Source of the DNA: Actinoplanes italicus
GTDB lineage: Bacteria; Actinomycetota; Actinomycetes; Mycobacteriales; Micromonosporaceae
Direction of reading: 5' to 3'
Length of the DNA: 64,000 nt
Assembly (NCBI RefSeq): GCF_003001815.1
Contig: NZ_PVMZ01000001.1
Span: forward strand, 248,001-312,000
The notes under the pieces are model-generated. The model saw only the letters and a program-made list of their open reading frames with translations. It made no database searches and had not been told where the DNA came from. The position numbers were made by a program, and so were the translations under genes. This document shows positions 19,406-26,841 of this stretch, piece by piece (within the stretch, counting starts at the first letter, position 1; each line of letters starts with the position of its first letter).

Positions 19406-19792
19406 ATGAACCAGAACCTGATCCTGATCGCCGACGACGACTCCGACGCCCGCGATCTGCTCACCGTGACCCTCGAGTCGGCGGGGTACCGCGCGCTCGG
19501 CGCCAAGGACGGGAACACCGCGGCCCGCATCCTCACCGTCGCCAAGCCGGTCGGCATGATCACCGACGTACGGATGCCGGCCATGAACGGCATGGAGCTG
19601 TGCCAGCTTGCCCGCAGCACCCCGGCGACCCGCGACATGGCGATCCTGATGGTCTCCGGCAACAACCACGCCTACGACGTGAAGGCCGGCCTGAGCGCGG
19701 GCGCCGACGGCTACCTGTCGAAGCCGATCACCCCGCGCGATCTGGTGGCGCAGCTGCAGGCCCTGATCAGCCGCCGCCACCTGGGCGCCTGA
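19406..19792 (+). CDS. Single-domain response regulator (CheY/PilH-like)
   Basis: 128 residues, a receiver domain only. The acidic pocket is at IADDDSDARDLL, the phosphoacceptor Asp in MITDVRMPAMNGMEL (~55), the Ser/Thr in ILMVSGNNHAY and the Lys in GYLSKPITPRDL. Stand-alone receivers beside pilus operons often act on the motors or on polarity. No histidine kinase is in the window. AGGAGG precedes the ATG. It is separated from the pilus operon by a terminator, so it is expressed on its own. Confidence 0.9.
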   Translation: MNQNLILIADDDSDARDLLTVTLESAGYRALGAKDGNTAARILTVAKPVGMITDVRMPAMNGMELCQLARSTPATRDMAILMVSGNNHAYDVKAGLSAGADGYLSKPITPRDLVAQLQALISRRHLGA

Positions 19793-19991
19793 CGCCGGCC
19801 GGACCCTCTCGACGAAAAGCGCTTTCCTGTGCGATTCCTCTAGATCGCCAACAAACCCTCGCTTCTGTCCGAAAAGACGGTTATCGTTACGCCCGGCCCG
19901 TGCCGTTCCCCCCGTAACGGCACGGGTCCCAAGCCTCGTGCACGGCCGCCGAGCGCGCCCGTCGTACACAATCGGCACTCAAACCCGGCCC

Positions 19992-20220
19992 ACCTAATGC
20001 CGAACCCAGAACACAAACCGCGACAACACCCGGGCTAAGCGAAACAGCCGGGTCGGCGAAACCTGCTCGCACACCGCGACAACCAAGGTGGGGTAAGCCG
20101 AACCTAAACGCACACGGCGACCACAGCCGGGGTAGGCCGAACCAGAACACACACGGCGACCACAACCGGGGTAAGCCGAACCAGAACACACACGGCGACC
20201 ACAACCGGGGTAAGCGGAGC
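19992..20220. repeat. 39-bp tandem repeat array in the intergenic region before the att site
   Basis: GGGGTAAGCCG or a one-base variant recurs at 20090, 20129, 20168 and 20207, exactly 39 bp apart; the two middle units are nearly identical. Degenerate units continue leftwards to about 19992. There are no unique spacers, so this is not CRISPR. The unit is 13 codons, which creates a repetitive minus-strand frame (FGLPRLWSPCVFW) that I do not believe is expressed. The rest of 19793-20339 has no gene. Confidence 0.85.
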
Positions 20221-20339
20221 GAGAACGCCTACAGAGCCCACCGTGACGCGGGGTTTCCGGGGGCTCGGCCCACGGAGTAGATATGACGAGGGCGACCCGG
20301 TTCGCGCTTTCCGCGAACACAGATCGCCCATCGCTCTCG

Positions 20340-20364
20340 TGGAGCTGAGGGGACTCGAACCCCT
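20340..20364 (-). tRNA. tRNA-Ala 3' end fragment, left att site of the element
   Basis: On the minus strand this reads T-stem AGGGG, loop TTCGAGT, stem CCCCT, acceptor 3' strand CAGCTCC and discriminator A. In the acceptor strand the base at position 70 is U, the partner of the G3-U70 identity pair of tRNA-Ala. The sequence 5' of the T-arm does not continue into a tRNA, so only the 3' end is present, with no CCA encoded. This is the usual scar of integration into a tRNA 3' end. The restored tRNA gene should be at the other end of the element, which I do not find in this window. Confidence 0.75.
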
Positions 20365-20500
20365 CACCCATCGAGCCGTTGACCTGCGCAAAGTCTATCG
20401 CCGCTGCTCAGCCTATGTCTATGCGTGCTTCATTGTGTCTCTTGATGTACCTCTGTGACTCACGCTGCTACCTGGGTAACGGCCGAATCTCCGGGGCGAG

Positions 20501-21472
20501 ATGATGATCCCGAGCGCTAACGTCTCCAGCGTGTCGACGTCTGAACTGTGGCGGCCGCTGTCCGCTCGCCGAAGCGGGAACCAGCAGTGGCACCCGAGAG
20601 TCTCTCCCGCCCTGGCCGCTGAGCTACGGCAGTGGATCATCCTTGCTGGCCGAGACATCAACAGCCGGGACCTCGATCGCGTTCCCGTACGTTTGGCCAT
20701 CCGGCTGGAATGGGATCCCGAAAAAGACGGCGACGACGAGTTCCTGGAACCGCTCGACCATCATGACTGGGTCCGCTACGCGCTGGCCAACTCGGTGCCC
20801 GACAGGGGACTGCCTGACGTGGTCGACGCTTTCCTGGACCTGCTCCCGGTCCTCGGCCCGGGTCCGAATCGTGCCGACCCGCTCCCGATCCAGATGATCG
20901 CTGCGATGAACGCAGTGAAGCGCGATCACCGGAGAGACCTACAACAGCACCTCGACGACGCCAGGCTGATCTACCGCATCTCCGAGGACGGACGCCGTCT
21001 CGTACGCCGTACAGAGCCGGCCAGCGAGATCGCGCTCACGGATGCAAGCACTGCCGTCGACCAGATGCCCGCGTCCGGATCGGCCTCGGACTTCCTGCTC
21101 TCGGCGTGGGCCGCCCTGAACGGACTGCATCCGGACGCACCGCGGGCGTACAGCGACGCCATCAAGGCCGTCGAGGCGGCAGCGCACTCAATCGTTCAGC
21201 CCAACCATGGCACGGCCACCCTCGGCTCCATGCTCGGTGAGTTCCGGAACGCACCGCATCGATTCACGGCCAGCATCGGAGACCCCGGAACCTCCGCTGG
21301 CGTCGAGACGGCCTTCGCCATGATGACCGTGCTGTGGAAAGGGCAGACCTCGCGGCACGGAGGGCAACTTCCCACCCGGCTAGAGACGGAGGCCGAAGCA
21401 CGCGCCGCGGTTCACCTCGCCACCACACTGGTCGCATGGTTCGCGACGGGTATCGTCCAGCGCCAACCCTGA
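20501..21472 (+). CDS. Abortive-infection-like protein at the att end of the prophage
   Basis: 323 residues. The N-terminal ~150 residues are of unknown fold and acidic (RLEWDPEKDGDDEFLEPLDHHD). The C-terminal ~120 residues look like the Abi_C/HEPN-type domain: PRAYSDAIKAVEAAAHSIVQP, TLGSMLGEF, then QTSRHGGQLPTRLETEAEARAAVHLATTLVAWF, the pattern of RxxH-like plus A-R-x-A-x-H helices in AbiJ-type proteins. It is the only plus-strand gene in the left third and sits directly beside the att scar, a common site for superinfection-exclusion genes. Start ATG 20501 or 20504. Assignment is by motif memory. Confidence 0.55.
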   Translation: MMIPSANVSSVSTSELWRPLSARRSGNQQWHPRVSPALAAELRQWIILAGRDINSRDLDRVPVRLAIRLEWDPEKDGDDEFLEPLDHHDWVRYALANSVPDRGLPDVVDAFLDLLPVLGPGPNRADPLPIQMIAAMNAVKRDHRRDLQQHLDDARLIYRISEDGRRLVRRTEPASEIALTDASTAVDQMPASGSASDFLLSAWAALNGLHPDAPRAYSDAIKAVEAAAHSIVQPNHGTATLGSMLGEFRNAPHRFTASIGDPGTSAGVETAFAMMTVLWKGQTSRHGGQLPTRLETEAEARAAVHLATTLVAWFATGIVQRQP

Positions 21473-21537
21473 TATCGCGTGCACGCCGAAGGGCGGCCGG
21501 CATACCGCCGACCGCCCTTCTCTGCTACTTATGTGCT

Positions 21538-21942
21538 CTAGAACAGCCCGGGATGCGGCTGCTCCGCGAGCTCCAGTACCTCTTCCTCTCCGCGGGTCTC
21601 TCGCTCCCACCACTCGGCGAACATCCGCCGATGGCACCAGCCGTCCGGCTTCGAGAGGTCGCAGAAGCAGAGCAGGACCAGGCGGTCAGCCCCCGCTCTG
21701 TCCGAGATCTCCAGCAGCTCGTCCTCGATGGCGTCGAGGCCTCGCGCGTCGAGCATCCCCATGTACTGCTCCCGGTAGAACGCCTCGTTACCGAGCCTCA
21801 CCATCTGCCAGGTCGGGGAGATCAGCTGTGCGTGCCCAGCCAGCTCGTACGCCAGCTTGAACTGGGGAAACCCGACCGTGGTGCGGACCGGTGCCCCCTG
21901 ACTGGGCCGGAATCGCTGGTAGCGGCTCGTGTAGAGGATCAT
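21538..21942 (-). CDS. DUF488-like small protein
   Basis: 134 residues. MILYTSRYQRFRPSQG begins like DUF488 proteins, and the characteristic end is present: DRLVLLCFCDLSKPDGWCHRRMFAEWWERE, with a Cys in the beta strand and the Cys-His-Arg motif. Function unknown. The start overlaps the upstream gene by ATGA, so it is translated together with it. Last gene of the P1 unit. Confidence 0.65.
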   Translation of the reverse strand: MILYTSRYQRFRPSQGAPVRTTVGFPQFKLAYELAGHAQLISPTWQMVRLGNEAFYREQYMGMLDARGLDAIEDELLEISDRAGADRLVLLCFCDLSKPDGWCHRRMFAEWWERETRGEEEVLELAEQPHPGLF

Positions 21943-22208
21943 TCGCCCTCCCGTGGGGCGGAGGTGGGTTCGCCGGCGTGCTGCCGGAAGAAGCCCACGA
22001 TGCCCGGCATGACCTCAGCGAGGTAGTCGCCGAGCCGGTCGACGGCCGCGGCGACGACCGCTGGTGGGCCGCTGACGTAGAGCAGGTCGAGTTCCACCGG
22101 GTCGCCGCCGGCCCGCAGCGGCGGCAGGGGCAGCACGGCCCGGGCTGTGACTCGGGGGGCAATGACGAACTCGCCGTCGCCACCAACATCGACGAACTGG
22201 GTCGTCAC
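21939..22208 (-). CDS. Small phage protein, unknown function
   Basis: 89 residues from GTG 22208, which has AGGAG seven bases before it. Predicted alpha-beta, with LDLLYVSGPPAVVAAAVDRLGDYLAEVMPGIVGFFRQHAG. No family recognised. ATGA overlap with the DUF488-like gene. Confidence 0.65.
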   Translation of the reverse strand: MTTQFVDVGGDGEFVIAPRVTARAVLPLPPLRAGGDPVELDLLYVSGPPAVVAAAVDRLGDYLAEVMPGIVGFFRQHAGEPTSAPREGE

Positions 22209-22373
22209 CTGTTTCTCCTTTCGATGCGGTGGCGGGGCTGCCACCGGCGTCGGCACACCATCCTGATTCGCTGCACCCGCAGCCTCCGTGCCGTGTCGAC
22301 GTCCGCGGTTCGGCGGGCAGCGCGCCGCTTCACCGGCCGCCTCCAGCCCACGGGGCCGGCCACTTCGGCCGGC

Positions 22374-22868
22374 TCATGCGGTGCCCGCCCGGCGTTCGAC
22401 GCGTACCCGCCCGGCGACAAGCTCGGACGCGTCGGGCAGCGGCACGATGTCGGGCGCTTCCAGCGGGACGACCTCGATGCCGAGCCACGTGCGGGCGTTG
22501 TGCATCAGCAGCTGCTGCTGCTGCGCGCGGACGTGCTGGATGCCGTCGAGGTACGTGCGGTGTACAGCGAGTCTGCCGAGGGCGTCGGAGTCGGTCCGGC
22601 CGAGCAGCGGGGCGATGACTCGCTGCTGGATGGCCTGGGCCGCCTCGTCGGCTTCGCGAAGCGCGTGGTCGACGCCGCGGAGCCGGGCCGGGTGATCAAT
22701 CGCGTCGACCACGGCCATGGCGAGGGCCCGGACCGCGGTGGGGCTCAGGTGCGCCCCGATCTCGACGCCGACGCGGGCGAGCGCCGCGGTGGCGAGGGCG
22801 CGGGTCTGGTCGTAGCTGGGCAGCTGCGCCCGGATCCAGCCGACTTCAGCTTCTTGCTGTTCGGTCAC
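22374..22868 (-). CDS. Phage helical protein, unknown function
   Basis: 164 residues from GTG 22868 (AGGAGG upstream); an ATG at 22904 would add 12 residues. Almost entirely helical: ALATAALARVGVEIGAHLSPTAVRALAMAVVDAID, VDHALREADEAAQAIQQRVIAPLLGR. No family recognised. First gene after promoter P1, with an untranslated leader of about 190 bases. Confidence 0.65.
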   Translation of the reverse strand: MTEQQEAEVGWIRAQLPSYDQTRALATAALARVGVEIGAHLSPTAVRALAMAVVDAIDHPARLRGVDHALREADEAAQAIQQRVIAPLLGRTDSDALGRLAVHRTYLDGIQHVRAQQQQLLMHNARTWLGIEVVPLEAPDIVPLPDASELVAGRVRVERRAGTA

Positions 22869-23055
22869 CGGCTTCCGTCCTCCTGTGGTGTATGCCGCAG
22901 CCATGCGACTGCGACCCTACATCTCGTGGCCACTGTGGGCCTCCTTCCGTTGGTGCATCTCCACGGACACCGCGCGCCGTTAGTCAGACCGTCAGAGCAC
23001 CGCTTGCGCGGGGACCGCGCCCCGTCCGGCCACTTCGCGACTGATGCAGCACAGG

Positions 23056-23095
23056 TGTATACACTTATTCTACAGATTGATGCGTCGCCAAGCAA
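23056..23095 (-). promoter_or_regulatory. Early promoter P1 with TGTATACA palindrome
   Basis: Minus strand: -35 TTGCTT (23095-23090), 17-bp spacer, -10 TAGAAT (23072-23067), three bases, then the palindrome TGTATACA (23063-23056) over the expected transcription start. Drives the 22868-21538 genes. Confidence 0.7.
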
Positions 23096-23110
23096 ATGAG
23101 ACCCTACATG

Positions 23111-23362
23111 TCAAGCGCCTGCAGAAACGCGCGTTGAGCCGAGGCACGTCAGGTGGTGATCGATGTACCGCTGGCCTCGATACCGGGCCAAGTCATCGCC
23201 GGCCAGCCGCTGCGCGCGCCATCGGCCTCGCTGCCGCATCACCTGGATAATCCCGGCCGGATGCGGCTCGCCGTCCAGGACCAGGTGCCGCCATGGTCCG
23301 GAGCTGATGAACAACACTGGCTCCCCACAGCCGCACTTGCTGCGTTGTGGCTTCTCAAACAC
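23111..23362 (-). CDS. Small phage protein with CGCG motif
   Basis: 83 residues from GTG 23362, preceded by AGGGGGAAGC. It begins VFEKPQRSKCGCGEPVLFIS and ends in a basic tail (QRGRWRAQRLAGDDLARYRGQRYI). The two Cys could be half of a zinc site. Unknown function. Its end lies 16 bp before the -35 of P1. Confidence 0.55.
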   Translation of the reverse strand: MFEKPQRSKCGCGEPVLFISSGPWRHLVLDGEPHPAGIIQVMRQRGRWRAQRLAGDDLARYRGQRYIDHHLTCLGSTRVSAGA

Positions 23363-23373
23363 GCTTCCCCCTT

Positions 23374-23616
23374 TCACAGGTTCAGCGCCCGACGCTGCTC
23401 GTCGGTGAGGGCTGCACGCGCCTTGTCGACGAGCGGGCCGCCGTCACAGGCGAGGCAGAGCAGAACCGGCACTCCGCCCTCACCCCGACGCACACGCACC
23501 GTCGACCGCCGGCATACCCCACAGTCCGGCAACCCGTCGGCACCCTCGACCCGGTTCACGACGGGCGCCTGGCATTCACGCGCCTCACGCTGAGGCACGC
23601 TACTACACAATGGCAT
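23374..23616 (-). CDS. Small zinc-ribbon phage protein
   Basis: 80 residues if it starts at ATG 23616, which directly follows TAGGGCCGCA, a possible -10 box for a leaderless message. Two CxxC pairs, in LPDCGVCRRSTVRVRRGEG and VPVLLCLACDGGPLVD, form a zinc ribbon; the C-terminus is a helix (DKARAALTDEQRRALNL). Alternative starts GTG 23598 or GTG 23559 keep the ribbon. Unknown role. Confidence 0.55.
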   Translation of the reverse strand: MPLCSSVPQREARECQAPVVNRVEGADGLPDCGVCRRSTVRVRRGEGGVPVLLCLACDGGPLVDKARAALTDEQRRALNL

Positions 23617-23647
23617 TGCGGCCCTACACCTCAGACCGCACAAACGG

Positions 23648-23682
23648 GCGGCGCCCCGCACCAGTCTGGTGCGGGGCGCCGC
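23648..23682 (-). terminator. Terminator after the ParB-like gene
   Basis: Perfect 16-bp stem (GCGGCGCCCCGCACCA and its complement) with a 3-base loop, 9 bp beyond the ParB stop. Works on either strand by symmetry. Confidence 0.85.
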
Positions 23683-23691
23683 GTCAGATCA

Positions 23692-24726
23692 TCAGACGGT
23701 CTCGGGCACCGGCGTCAGGTCGACCAGCTCGGTGGGGACCTCGACGACGATCGCCTCAGGGTTCAGGTCCACGGTCACAGCGGCCGCCAGCGCCTTGGCC
23801 CTACGCAGGTTGGTGCTCAGCTTGCGGGCCGCGCCCGTGAGGTGCGCGATGCGCTGCTCGTAGGCGCCGATGCCTCCCTCGGCGCCGGCGAGCAGGCGCG
23901 CGAGGTCCTCCACCTCCATCGCGCCGAGTTCCTGCAAGATTTCGCCGGCCTTGGCCAGCTGGTCGATCTTGCCGACCACCTTCTTGCGTTCGGTGCGGAT
24001 CTTCTCCTGCTCCTCCTCGGAGTGAGCCGACTCGTCCAGCTCGAAGAAGGACTCCTGCATCTCGACCTCCCTGCAGGCTTTCGCGTACGCCTCAGCGTCG
24101 CTGGCGCTGGAGAAGTCGCCGCGGGCGAACTTCTTCAGGAACACGCGCTGCTGGTCCGGCGAGAGCCGGTGCACGTACCAGGCCGCGTTGACACCCAGCT
24201 GCCCCTTGGCGACCAGCTCCTGCAGCTCAGGCACCAAGCCGAGCAGGTCGATCCGCCACCCGACGTACGGGGCGCTCTTGCCGTAGAGCTCCGCGATGTC
24301 GACGACCTCCCAGCCCTTCTCCTTGAGGCGGGCGTAGGCCTTGGCTTCCTCCATGTGGTTCATGTCGACGCGGTTCACGTTCTCGGCGACCTGCGCGACG
24401 AATGCGGCGTCCGCGTCCAGGTCCCACACCATCGCGTGCAGTTCAGCGAGTGTCGGCGCCAAGTCCTCGGCCGGGATCTTGGTCAGGCGCGTGATGTCCT
24501 CGTCGGGCATCTGGGAGGCACGCCACCGGCGCTCACCGACGACGACCATGTAATGGCCGGACCGGTCCGTCTTGCGCACCGCGATGGGCTGGAGCTGGCC
24601 GTTCTTCCGCATCGACACGGCCAGTTCGGCCAGCTTCAGCTCGTCGAACTCCTCGCGCGGCTGGTCCGGGTCCCGCTCGATGCGGGCGACCGGGATGGTG
24701 CGCAGGACCGGCTTCTTGACTGCCAT
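23692..24726 (-). CDS. ParB-like DNA-binding protein
   Basis: 344 residues from ATG 24726 (GGAGG upstream). The N-terminal ParB/Srx domain (~10-105) has IPVARIERDPDQPREEFDE, then VSMRKNGQLQPIAVRKT, then GHYMVVVGERRWRASQM, the GERRxRA box that binds CTP in true ParB. A long helix (AAFVAQVAENVNRVDMNHMEEAKAY) leads into a helix-turn-helix (VVDIAELYGKSAPYVGWRIDLL). The C-terminal ~120 residues are Glu/Lys-rich helices. Possible roles are segregation of an extrachromosomal form or transcriptional control. A motif with a parS-like core recurs across the element. It has its own promoter P2 with an inverted repeat at +1. Confidence 0.85.
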   Translation of the reverse strand: MAVKKPVLRTIPVARIERDPDQPREEFDELKLAELAVSMRKNGQLQPIAVRKTDRSGHYMVVVGERRWRASQMPDEDITRLTKIPAEDLAPTLAELHAMVWDLDADAAFVAQVAENVNRVDMNHMEEAKAYARLKEKGWEVVDIAELYGKSAPYVGWRIDLLGLVPELQELVAKGQLGVNAAWYVHRLSPDQQRVFLKKFARGDFSSASDAEAYAKACREVEMQESFFELDESAHSEEEQEKIRTERKKVVGKIDQLAKAGEILQELGAMEVEDLARLLAGAEGGIGAYEQRIAHLTGAARKLSTNLRRAKALAAAVTVDLNPEAIVVEVPTELVDLTPVPETV

Positions 24727-24736
24727 TTCTCGTTCC

Positions 24737-24747
24737 TCCACGTGAGC
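24737..24747 (-). promoter_or_regulatory. Start-associated motif, variant GCTCACGTGGA
   Basis: Variant of GTTCACGTGGA, ending 11 bases before the ParB start codon and running into its GGAGG ribosome site. Confidence 0.55.
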
Positions 24748-24767
24748 TGTACGGAGCATTTCGTACA
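24748..24767 (-). promoter_or_regulatory. Inverted repeat at the start of the parB-like transcript
   Basis: TGTACG and CGTACA, six base pairs each, separated by eight bases, lying 5 bp downstream of the P2 -10 box. A probable operator; autoregulation by the ParB-like protein is an inference. Confidence 0.5.
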
Positions 24768-24772
24768 ACTTC

Positions 24773-24815
24773 ATTCTATGAGAGAAACGATCTTGCGTCT
24801 ATATTTTATATACAG
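24773..24815 (-). promoter_or_regulatory. Early promoter P2 (parB-like gene)
   Basis: Minus strand: -10 TAGAAT (24778-24773), 17 or 18 bp to a weak -35 (TAGACG or ATAGAC), preceded by the AT-rich element CTGTATATAAAATATAG (24815-24799), which also sits just upstream of or across the -35 of P3, P4 and P5. The TGTATACA palindrome is replaced by another inverted repeat. Confidence 0.6.
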
Positions 24816-24827
24816 TAGCGACGCATT

Positions 24828-25085
24828 TTAGCTGGCCAGAGCCGAGGCGATTGTGCCCACCGGACTTAGCACAGTGGACACTTGGTGTACGACAGCACCT
24901 ACCGCCATCGCGGTGGGCGCCACCAGGCGGACAACTGGGCCCAGCCCGGCGCACAACACTTCCGCGACCTCCTTCAACTGCTCGTCACTCATCTCGACCT
25001 CATCCACTGATCCTGACTCCACCTCGGCGGCAATGCGGCGCGAGAGGTTGAGCACCTCGATTTCCCGATCCCGATCCCGTCCCAC
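24828..25085 (-). CDS. Small protein with hydrophobic C-terminus
   Basis: 85 residues from GTG 25085 (GGGAG upstream). N-terminal half charged (VVGRDRDREIEVLNLSRRIAAEVESG), C-terminal ~45 residues hydrophobic and Gly/Ala/Val-rich (APTAMAVGAVVHQVSTVLSP), possibly one membrane hairpin. Unknown function. Lies between the recombinase and the parB-like gene. Confidence 0.5.
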   Translation of the reverse strand: MGRDRDREIEVLNLSRRIAAEVESGSVDEVEMSDEQLKEVAEVLCAGLGPVVRLVAPTAMAVGAVVHQVSTVLSPVGTIASALAS

Positions 25086-25336
25086 TACGGCAACTCCCGG
25101 CTGCTGCGCATTCCCCCGCGCGTGCGTGCTCGATGATCGTACAGAAGCATTGCGACCCCACACTCCCCATAGAGAGGGCCGCCCACACATCTTGACTGAA
25201 TCCAGACTGCAAGATCGTCTAGCAAACCGGACGGGTACGGCAATCGGCCCAGTCGGTCACGATCCCGACACAAACAGACGGTTGCGCCGCCAGGGCCGAA
25301 TCCGCTAACAGGTAGCGCCTTTCCGGGTACTTAGCG
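25086..25336. other. Intergenic stretch beside the recombinase gene
   Basis: No credible gene. It holds one copy of the 16-bp string GAAGCATTGCGACCCC (25145-25160), repeated at 26771-26786. Sequence just past a serine integrase gene commonly contains its own att site, but I cannot identify a core here. Confidence 0.35.
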
Positions 25337-26299
25337 CTATTTCCACACGAATTCCAGCCGGTCCTTGTCCAGGCCGCTCGACCCGCGCACAGAGGCAGGT
25401 TTCACGATCACCTTGTCCAGGACCAGACCGATCAAATCACGACGGCGTTCCAGCGGGGCGTCGACCCACCACTCCGCGAGGCCGTCCGCCGTCGTCGCCG
25501 GCAACTCCTTGAGCCGCCTCTGCTGCTCCAGCTGTTCATTGAGCTGTTGGATCTCCGTATTCGCGCGGTTCTCGATGGCCTTGAGGGTGGCCATACTGAT
25601 GCCGCGCGTCACGTACTCCTCGCGGGCCTCGCTCACGCGGCCCTTGATGGCCGTGATGGCCTCCTCCACGCTTTCCTTGCCGCCGGCAGCCACACCCACG
25701 GCCGTAGCCAGGCGTTCCCGGACCTTCGGCGAAGCGAGGCGTGCGAGCACCCGCGTGGTCACTTCCTCCTCCAGAGGGCCGGCCGCGATCCGCAGCCGCC
25801 CGCACCCGTAGCTCGGGCTGGCCTTGCGGCACACATATCCGCGGGTCCCCGCGGAACTGGGCTGGGTGTAGAGGGTCTTCCCACAAAGGTGCGTTCCATC
25901 GCCGTCCGAATCAGGCAGCTCGCGCCCACACGCAAGTTTGCCGCCGGACAGCAGATACTTCGGATCCTTCGAGCTGGGCCCCTGCTTACGGCTTGGATCG
26001 TCCAGCAGAGCGACCAGTGCCTCGTGATCGGCGATGTCGAGGATCGGCTTCCACGGAGCCGGCACCACCTCTCCGCGTTGGATCTTTCGTCCGGCCAGCC
26101 GCGGGTTCACCATGATCCGCTTCATCGAATTCTGGGTCCATTGATTGCCGGCCGAGGTCAGCACGCCTCGGTCGCGTAGGTCGGCCACGCAGGACCGCAT
26201 GCTCTCCTTCTCCTGAAGCAGGCGGCGCGCGAGTTCACGAATAATCGCCGCCTCCTCGTCAACGATCTCGTCTTCTTTGTCATATCCGTAAGGACGCAC
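25337..26299 (-). CDS. Serine-recombinase C-terminal region without catalytic domain
   Basis: 320 residues. It starts at the recombinase domain of large serine integrases (RPYGYDKEDEIVDEEAAIIREL, then GVLTSAGNQWTQNSMKRIMVNPRLAGRK), continues through the zinc ribbon (KLACGRELPDSDGDGTHLCGKTLYT ... GYVCRKASPSYGCGRLRI), a long coiled coil (~215-275) and the C-terminal strand RLEFVWK. The N-terminal resolvase domain with the catalytic Ser and Arg residues is absent, and I do not find it on either strand nearby. The GTG start at 26299 has its own leader with GAACGTGGAGAA, so it can be expressed as it stands. It could bind att DNA but not cut it; a regulator, a directionality factor or a decayed integrase are all possible. 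Confidence 0.75.
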   Translation of the reverse strand: MRPYGYDKEDEIVDEEAAIIRELARRLLQEKESMRSCVADLRDRGVLTSAGNQWTQNSMKRIMVNPRLAGRKIQRGEVVPAPWKPILDIADHEALVALLDDPSRKQGPSSKDPKYLLSGGKLACGRELPDSDGDGTHLCGKTLYTQPSSAGTRGYVCRKASPSYGCGRLRIAAGPLEEEVTTRVLARLASPKVRERLATAVGVAAGGKESVEEAITAIKGRVSEAREEYVTRGISMATLKAIENRANTEIQQLNEQLEQQRRLKELPATTADGLAEWWVDAPLERRRDLIGLVLDKVIVKPASVRGSSGLDKDRLEFVWK

Positions 26300-26307
26300 C
26301 CTTGTTC

Positions 26308-26318
26308 TCCACGTTCAA
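26308..26318 (-). promoter_or_regulatory. Degenerate start-associated motif before the recombinase gene
   Basis: Reads TTGAACGTGGA on the minus strand, matching the 3' part of GTTCACGTGGA. Nine bases before the GTG start. Confidence 0.35.
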
Positions 26319-26369
26319 CTGTTCCGACTCCCATGCACATGCACGTGCACCCGACCCCAACAGGCGCGA

Positions 26370-26411
26370 GCTATACGGTAACAGTCCTCTACTGTTTCCC
26401 TCTACATACAG
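26370..26411 (-). promoter_or_regulatory. Candidate promoter P6 with operator in the spacer
   Basis: Minus strand: -35 GAAACA (26398-26393), 17-bp spacer, -10 TATAGC (26375-26370). An exact inverted repeat AACAGT-5-ACTGTT (26380-26396) occupies the spacer, which would let a repressor block the recombinase promoter. CTGTATGTAGA upstream (26411-26401) resembles the AT-rich element of P2-P5. Confidence 0.5.
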
Positions 26412-26620
26412 CGACGTGTGCGCGACCGGCACAGTTGTGCCATCCCGCGATGTGGACCCCACAGCACAATGAGCACGTTCCCACAAGTGGAAAAGAACCT
26501 TCACAGACCAGATCGCCGCGCCGCGGGGGTCTCGGCGAGCTCCCGAACGTGACGAAAACGCCATACCAGCAGGCAACGCGCACACGTTTGCCAGATGACA
26601 ACCAAAGTCATGAATGCAAG

Positions 26621-26661
26621 CGAGGGCTCAAGGTGCCCCCCTTCGGCACCTTGAGCCCTCG
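26621..26661 (-). terminator. Strong bidirectional hairpin after the DUF2637 operon
   Basis: Perfect 17-bp stem beginning CGAGGGCTCAAGGTGCC with a 7-base loop. It ends the long minus-strand operon coming from 32.4 kb and insulates the recombinase promoter. Confidence 0.85.
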
Positions 26662-26841
26662 TTCTGTGCGCGCTGCGGCGCACAGCGGCGGACCGGCCAG
26701 TGAGCGTCCCCCGACAGCCACCGGACCATGTCCTGCACAGGACACCGATCGTGCCCTGTGCGGTCTCATTGAAGCATTGCGACCCCCTATGCCGCCAGCG
26801 GGTGCTGCGGCATTGCTAAATTCGCAGCCCGTGACTGGCGG

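Larger units (their letters stand above)
26300..26841. other. 540-bp intergenic region
   Basis: Contains P6 and a large hairpin (listed separately) and a second copy of GAAGCATTGCGACCCC (26771-26786). Small open frames here have no coding character. Confidence 0.5.

Noticed and set aside
19887..20391. Minus-strand repetitive frames over the 39-bp array, and a possible CRISPR
   Set aside because: The repeats are head to tail with no spacers, and the translated product is a low-complexity repeat without a ribosome site.
20243..20458. Plus-strand 71-residue frame with ELRGLEPLT
   Set aside because: This peptide is the well-known false translation of a tRNA 3' end; it simply reads through the tRNA-Ala scar.
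25000..25273. Short frames starting at ATG within GGGGTCGCAATG (25149)
   Set aside because: They are brief and do not agree in frame with the credible 24828-25085 gene.
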